Assembly (NCBI RefSeq): GCF_001021505.1 | Contig: NZ_LDPO01000017.1 | Coordinates: 56,091 to 120,090, forward strand | From: Mycolicibacter heraklionensis | GTDB taxonomy: Bacteria; Actinomycetota; Actinomycetes; Mycobacteriales; Mycobacteriaceae | Direction of reading: 5' to 3' | DNA: 64,000 nt | Part shown: positions 61,201-64,000 of the stretch, in pieces | Position numbering within the stretch: the first letter of the stretch is position 1 | Layout of the letters: each line of letters opens with the position of its first letter | Notes under the pieces: generated by a model | Databases searched by the model: none | The model's input: the letters and a program-made list of their open reading frames with translations, nothing else | Told to the model about the DNA's origin: nothing | Position numbers and translations under genes: made by a program

Positions 61201-64000
61201 GTTGCCGCCGGCGCCGCCGTCGCCGCCATTGCCGTTGTTTCCGGCGTTGCCGTTGCTGGCACCGCCGCCGCTGCCGCCGGTACCACCGGCGCCACCGGTA
61301 CCACCCGAGCCGCCGTTGCTGCCGGTACCGCCGTCGGCGCCGGGAGTGGTGGCGTCGTCGCCGTCCGCTCCGCCACCACCGTTGCCGGCGTCACCACCGG
61401 TGCCGGCGTTACCACCGGCACCACCGTTGCCCACGACCGAACCGCCGGCCCCACCAGAACCACCGTTGCCACCGGCGCCACCGTTGGTGCCGTCGCCACC
61501 GGCCTGCGACGGGTCGGTGCTGTCGCTGCCGTCGGTGCCGTTGGAACCCGAACCGCCGTTGCCGCCCTGGCCGCCATTGCCGTGGTCACCGGCGTTACCG
61601 CCGGCACCACCATTGCCACCGGCCGTACCAGGCGCAGCACCCGGGTCCTTGGAAGCGTCATAGCCGTTACCGCCGGCGCCACCGTCACCGCCGATGCCCG
61701 CCGTGCCGTCCGTACCACCGTTGCCGCCAGTGCCGGTGCCGCCGGCACCGCCGCTGCCCGCCGAACCACCGGTTGCACCCTGGCCGATGGCGCCGTCGTT
61801 GCCGCCGTCACCGCCCTTGCCGCCGTCGGGGTTGGCGGCATCGCCGTCCGCGCCCTTGCCACCGTTACCGCCGACACCGGCATTGCCGCCGTTGCCACCG
61901 TTACCGCCGTCACCGTTGGCGCCCGCCGAACCATTGGTCGCCGAACCACCGTTACCGCCGGTACCCGCCTTGCCACCGTCACCGGCGTTACCACCGACGC
62001 CGCCGTTACCACCGTCCTGGCCAGGCTGGGTGGCGTCGGCACCGTTAGCGCCAGTCCCACCGGAGCCACCGTTGCCACCGTTGCCGGCCAAGCCGCCGGC
62101 GCCGCCGTCACCTTCGACGGATCCGCCCTTGCCGCCTGCACCGCCGTTACCACCGGAGCCACCGGCAGTTCCGGAACCACCGGCGTTGCCATTGCCGTCG
62201 CCGTCGGTACCGCTGCCGTTCGCACCGGTGCTGCCGTCGGTGCCGCTGCCGCCATTACCACCCAGGCCACCGTTGCCGCGGTCACCGGCGTCACCGCCGA
62301 CACCACCATTGCCACCGGAGGTGCCCGGTGCCGCGTTCGGGTCGGTAGAGGCGTCGTAGCCGTCGCCGCCGGCGCCACCGTTGCCCTGGGCGCCCGACGG
62401 GATCCCCCCGTCCTGGCCGTCCGTCCCGTCGGTCAGGCCGCTGCCGCCAGTGCCGCCGCTGCCTCCGGCGGCGGAGTTGCCGCCCTGGCCACCGTTGCCA
62501 CCGTCAGGGTTCTCCGCGGTGCCGTGCGCACCGGCACCACCGTCGCCGGCCTTGCCGGAGTCTGCACCATCGCCCGCGTTGCCGCCGGCGCCCTCAGTGC
62601 CCGCCTTGCCGTGGGCCGAACTACCGGCGGCACCACCGGCACCACCGTCGCCACCGGCACCACCGGCGCCGGCGCTACCGCCCGCACCGCCGTTGCCGTC
62701 ACCGCCGTTGTCGAACGTCCCGTCCGAACCGTTGGCGCCATTGCCACCGACGCCGCCGTCGGCGCCGGCACCACCGGCACCACCGTTGCCGCCATCACCG
62801 GCGATCGATCCGCCGGCACCACCGGCACCACCGGTGCCGCCCTTACCGCCCGATCCGCCGGCCTGACCGGCGTCGCCCGGGTTTTCGCCGTTACCACCGG
62901 CACCACCGGCCGCGCCGTTACCGGCGTTGCCGCCGTTACCGCCATTGCCGTGGTCACCGGCGGCACCACCGGCACCGCCATTACCGCCGTTCGTTCCCGG
63001 CGCGGCGGTCGGGTCGGACGCGGCGTCATAGCCGGCCCCGCCGTTACCGCCGTTGCCACCGCTGCCGGGGGTGCTACCGGCCGATCCGTTGTTGCCTGCG
63101 ATCGCGCCGGACCCACCGGTTCCACCGCCGCCGCCGACACCGACGTTGCCGCCGTGGCCGCCCGCACCACCGTCGGGGTGAGCCGCCGTGCCGTCGATAC
63201 CGTCGCCACCGTCGCCGGGAGCCCCGCCGTTGCCACCGTTACCGGCGTTGCCGCCGGCCCCGGTGGTGCCACCACCGGCACCACCATTACCACCGGTGCC
63301 GCCGCCGCCGCCATTGCCACCCGCGAAGCCGTCAGCGTGCCCGGCGTCACCATTGTTGCCGTCGAAACCGGCACCACCCACACCGCCGTTACCGCCGACG
63401 CCGCCCTTGCCGTCGGTCGCGTGGCCGCCGCCAACCTCTTGGCCGCCGGCGCCACCCGCGCCACCGTTACCGCCGTTACCACCGGCGGTGCCGTCGACGT
63501 TGTCCCGGTCGCCGTTGGCGCCGTCCATGCCGGCGCCACCCGCGCCACCGTTACCGCCGGTGCCGGCAGCACCATTGCCGCCGCTGACGCCCTGCTGACC
63601 GCCACCCGAGTCGCCGCCCTTGCCGCCGGCCCCGGCGTTGCCGCCGTTACCACCGGCGCCACCGTCGTAGCCGCCCACGTGCTGGGCGTCCCCGTTGGCG
63701 CCGTTGTAGCCGTCGGCACCGTTACCGCCGTTACCACCATTGCCGCCGGCGCCGCCGACGCCGTGACCACCGGTGGCCGCACCCGTGCCGCCGACGCCAC
63801 CGGCGCCGCCGTCACCACCGGTACCGCCGGACGTACCATCACCGCCCGGGTTGGTGCCGTTGGTGCCGTTGAAGCCGCTGCCGCCCCGGCCGCCAGCACC
63901 ACCGTTGCCGCCATCACCATCAGAGGCGCGGGTCACCCCGTCGGCTTGTAGGCCGCCTTTGCCGCCGTTGCCGCCGGCGCCGCCTGCTGCGCCTGCGGTG
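55294..64000 (-). CDS. Giant PE_PGRS protein, 5' end outside window
   Basis: The frame is open without a stop from 64000 down to the TAA at 55294-55296, more than 2,900 codons, and continues past the window; no PE domain is seen yet. The protein is built of GGxGG repeats (GGAGGNGG, GGNGGKGG) typical of PGRS domains, which form polyproline-II-like secreted surface arrays. It ends GATGANGSKTP. The largest PE_PGRS in M. tuberculosis that I recall is about 1,900 residues, so this is unusually long. A cluster of large repeats of about 172 residues lies at 57284-59385. PE_PGRS genes also occupy the nearby Rv3507-Rv3514 region in M. tuberculosis. Confidence 0.9.
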   Translation of the reverse strand, partial: TAGAAGGAGGNGGKGGLQADGVTRASDGDGGNGGAGGRGGSGFNGTNGTNPGGDGTSGGTGGDGGAGGVGGTGAATGGHGVGGAGGNGGNGGNGADGYNGANGDAQHVGGYDGGAGGNGGNAGAGGKGGDSGGGQQGVSGGNGAAGTGGNGGAGGAGMDGANGDRDNVDGTAGGNGGNGGAGGAGGQEVGGGHATDGKGGVGGNGGVGGAGFDGNNGDAGHADGFAGGNGGGGGTGGNGGAGGGTTGAGGNAGNGGNGGAPGDGGDGIDGTAAHPDGGAGGHGGNVGVGGGGGTGGSGAIAGNNGSAGSTPGSGGNGGNGGAGYDAASDPTAAPGTNGGNGGAGGAAGDHGNGGNGGNAGNGAAGGAGGNGENPGDAGQAGGSGGKGGTGGAGGAGGSIAGDGGNGGAGGAGADGGVGGNGANGSDGTFDNGGDGNGGAGGSAGAGGAGGDGGAGGAAGSSAHGKAGTEGAGGNAGDGADSGKAGDGGAGAHGTAENPDGGNGGQGGNSAAGGSGGTGGSGLTDGTDGQDGGIPSGAQGNGGAGGDGYDASTDPNAAPGTSGGNGGVGGDAGDRGNGGLGGNGGSGTDGSTGANGSGTDGDGNGNAGGSGTAGGSGGNGGAGGKGGSVEGDGGAGGLAGNGGNGGSGGTGANGADATQPGQDGGNGGVGGNAGDGGKAGTGGNGGSATNGSAGANGDGGNGGNGGNAGVGGNGGKGADGDAANPDGGKGGDGGNDGAIGQGATGGSAGSGGAGGTGTGGNGGTDGTAGIGGDGGAGGNGYDASKDPGAAPGTAGGNGGAGGNAGDHGNGGQGGNGGSGSNGTDGSDSTDPSQAGGDGTNGGAGGNGGSGGAGGSVVGNGGAGGNAGTGGDAGNGGGGADGDDATTPGADGGTGSNGGSGGTGGAGGTGGSGGGASNGNAGNNGNGGDGGAGGNAGSAGNGGKGADGDASNPNGGNGGKGGDTGNAGSGGSGGGAGTGGAGGTGNAGGDGGDGAEGTPSGDGGDGGNGYTNPNGDGGNGGNGGDAGSHGNGGNAGNGGDGHGDNSNGGSGGTGGAGGTDVGNGGNGGNGGNGDHDGGAGGDGGDAGSNGNGGNAGNGGTGQTGDGGNGGDGGAGGTETGNGGNAGDGGDGGQHGGDGGTGGSATGEGNGGNGGYGGDGLPGPNGPNGANGGSGTQPGESGGDGEAGGAGGKGGDGGAGSGVGYHAGSGGLGGNGGNGGNGGNGAKGATGTFAGGDNGDGGQGGNAGNGGAGGAGAAGGNAGVGLNGATDGVHGAGGTGGNGGNAGNAGNGGKGANGTASHLDGGNGGAGGAGGSAGAAGAGGDNGDGTTGANGQAGNGTVGGDGANGGRGYIGSNGTAGSIDGTAGGNGGAGGNGGAGGFAGDGTQLNQGDGGTGGDGGAGGNGFNGLNGQTPGADGGNGGNGGAGGNGGAAGTGHVDGDHGVGGLGGNAGNGGNGANGANGSTGGGDGQNGGAGGNAGVGGAGGDSGGGDHAADGTDGAAGVGGNGGNGARGTDGADGTAADVNGVAGGNGGKGGNGGLGGLEVNGVDRAATGSGGDGGAGGKGGNGIDGAAGSFVTGDGNGGAGGNGGSGGNGGAAGTGSTTGATGAAGSGGNAGNGGVGAAGDAGSAGVAGVNNGAGGAGHDGGNGGNAGIGGKAGTGTGAATDGTNGTAGVGGAGGKGGDGAAGVNGTNAGDSGTSGGNGGQGGNGGQGGLQADGSTHAASGAGADGGAGGKGGNGVDGAAGSFVTGDGHGGAGGSGGSGGNGGAAGTGSTTGVQGAAGSGGNAGNGGVGAAGDAGTAGVAGVNNGAGGAGHDGGNGGNAGIGGKAGTGTGTASDGTNGTAGVGGAGGKGGDGAAGVNGVNAGDSGASGGNGGKGGNGGLGGLQADGSTHAASGAGADGGAGGKGGNGIDGAAGSFVTGDGNGGAGGSGGSGGNGGAAGTGSTTGATGAAGSGGNAGNGGVGAQGDAGSAGVAGVNNGAGGAGHDGGNGGNAGIGGKAGTGTGAATDGTNGSAGVGGAGGKGGQGAAGVNGVNAGDSGTSGGNGGQGGNGGQGGLQADGSTHAASGAGADGGAGGKGGNGVDGAAGSFVTGDGNGGAGGSGGSGGNGGAAGTGSTTGVQGAAGSGGNAGNGGVGAAGDAGTAGVAGVNNGAGGAGHDGGNGGNAGIGGKAGTGTGAATDGTNGSAGVGGAGGKGGQGAAGTDATTSGSPNGGTGGNGGKGGSGGVGGLQADGATRAADGQGADGGAGGRGGNGFTQAAGSSATGGNGGQGGVGGAGGDRGAVAASGGAGGQGGNAGNGGSGADGKAGTDATVAGGAGGTGGDATSGGKGGNGGAGGAGGASGTASNGTANHHGVGGVGGNAGSGGNAGNGGAGGKGLGGGTGATAGVGGAGGTGGNRGAAGTAGAGGDSGGGQSAASGQAGVAGTAGGNGGKGGDGGTGTTLASGVGQNGGAGGKGGAAGALGNGGAGGSGGNGGTGANATTAGSNGSAGGNGGNAGDGGKAGAGVTDTGGNAGKAGSGGNGGTGANATAAGGKGGNGGTGGNAGNGAAGGSAANGTAGADSNGGVAGNGGDAGNGGRGTDGVASPEFNEAASNGTVGGAGGTGGNGGAGGAGGGTTGVGSNGGNGGKGGAGNDGGNGGYTTHGDDGYPLQGHNIGTGANGGAGGVGGNGGTAGAGTAQGAAGQAGNGGDGGAGGKGGSSGNIQPLAYVDTAGNASKAGTPITVTGTGGAGGNGGTGFVGGKGGAGGMGGSDQYAAGSNGGAGGKGGNGGAGVGTGSTGGDGGAGGKGGDGSNIRWGWTGKGTPPGSISNGTTSSSGAVNNVSGGKGGAGGNGGNGTTVGVGGTGGTGGTVVTPALPTGPGSIGANAGQINGGAGATGGTGATNGATGATGANGSKTP
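57284..59385 (-). repeat. 516-bp tandem repeats within the PE_PGRS gene
   Basis: A block beginning in protein sense with LQADGSTHAASGAGADGG recurs at intervals of exactly 516 bp. The marker GCATGCGTGGAACC falls at about 57803, 58319 and 58835. More diverged copies lie on each side, at about 57284 (offset 519) and 59348 (offset 513). Each unit codes for 172 residues and carries the same order of motifs (SFVTGDGNGG, GVNNGAGGAGHDGG, GTGTGAATDGTNG). Confidence 0.85.

Noticed and set aside
55294..63936. CRISPR-like appearance of regularly spaced repeats
   Set aside because: The repeats are coding GGxGG units without conserved direct repeats separated by unique spacers, and there are no cas genes nearby.
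55939..63951. Very long plus-strand frames (about 1,150 and 1,190 codons) and several shorter Pro-rich ones across the PE_PGRS region
   Set aside because: They are antisense and shifted-frame shadows of GGC-rich PGRS codons. Their products are monotonous Thr/Ala/Gly/Val or Pro/Leu strings, and the minus-strand frame is the one that gives PGRS sequence and a natural end.

Overview
The window is about 64 kb of high-GC actinobacterial DNA. The gene content points to a PE/PPE-bearing, probably slow-growing Mycobacterium other than M. tuberculosis (species not identifiable from sequence alone). Most of it corresponds to the KstR-controlled sterol catabolism locus of M. tuberculosis (Rv3515c to about Rv3547), in nearly the same order but with several lineage-specific insertions. 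All homologies are by recall; no search was run.

Layout. 1-3.5 kb: the end of a beta-lactamase-like serine hydrolase, a GabD2-type succinic semialdehyde dehydrogenase and a WS/DGAT wax ester/triacylglycerol synthase. 3.6-9.2 kb: fadD19, echA19, an NAD-dependent epimerase, cyp142 and an Rv3519-like protein. 9.2-12.3 kb: an inserted toxin-immunity island (a DUF4226-like secreted toxin candidate, one intact and two decayed immunity-like genes), next to a decayed copy of the 3' end of the neighbouring fadD. 12.3-18.7 kb: that fadD, Rv3520c-like F420 oxidoreductase, Rv3521-like OB-fold protein, ltp4, ltp3 and an NTF2-like protein. 18.7-21.8 kb: a variable block with a MazF-like toxin, a strikingly AT-rich Rossmann-fold enzyme, a near gene-free stretch, a small membrane protein and an XRE regulator. 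21.8-27.3 kb: gamma-carbonic-anhydrase-like protein, kshA, Rv3527-like protein and the sulfotransferase/SDR/DUF1214 operon. 27.3-30.7 kb: an IclR-led operon (SnoaL-like, LLM monooxygenase, EthD) and a small hemophore-like protein. 30.7-35.6 kb: a RecQ-phosphoribosyltransferase fusion and hsaF-hsaG-hsaE. 35.8-45.3 kb: a secreted GH31 glycosidase, a second CYP125-type P450, kstD, hsd4B, a PPE protein with a His/Asp-rich tract and a secreted PE-PPE-domain hydrolase. 45.4-54.3 kb: a TetR regulator, the side-chain operon cyp125-fadE28-fadE29-chsH2-chsH1-ltp2, fadA5, and a Ddn-like nitroreductase. 54.3-64 kb: a secreted histidine phosphatase and the 3' 8.7 kb of a giant PE_PGRS gene that runs off the window.

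How the genes work together. CYP125/CYP142 oxidise the sterol side chain, FadD19 and probably the second FadD make CoA thioesters, and EchA19, Hsd4B, FadA5, FadE28-FadE29, ChsH1-ChsH2 and Ltp2 shorten the chain. Ltp3/Ltp4 with the Rv3521-like protein probably handle branched side chains. KstD and KshA open ring B, and HsaE-HsaG-HsaF finish the ring A/B product to pyruvate and propionyl-CoA. Eight 14-bp sites matching the KstR pattern TnnAACnnGTTnnA lie upstream of these genes.

The most unusual features are the toxin-immunity island flanked by a fadD 3' duplication, the AT-rich foreign enzyme beside an orphan MazF-like toxin, the metal-binding-like tract in the PPE protein, and the PE_PGRS gene of more than 2,900 codons with 516-bp tandem repeats.
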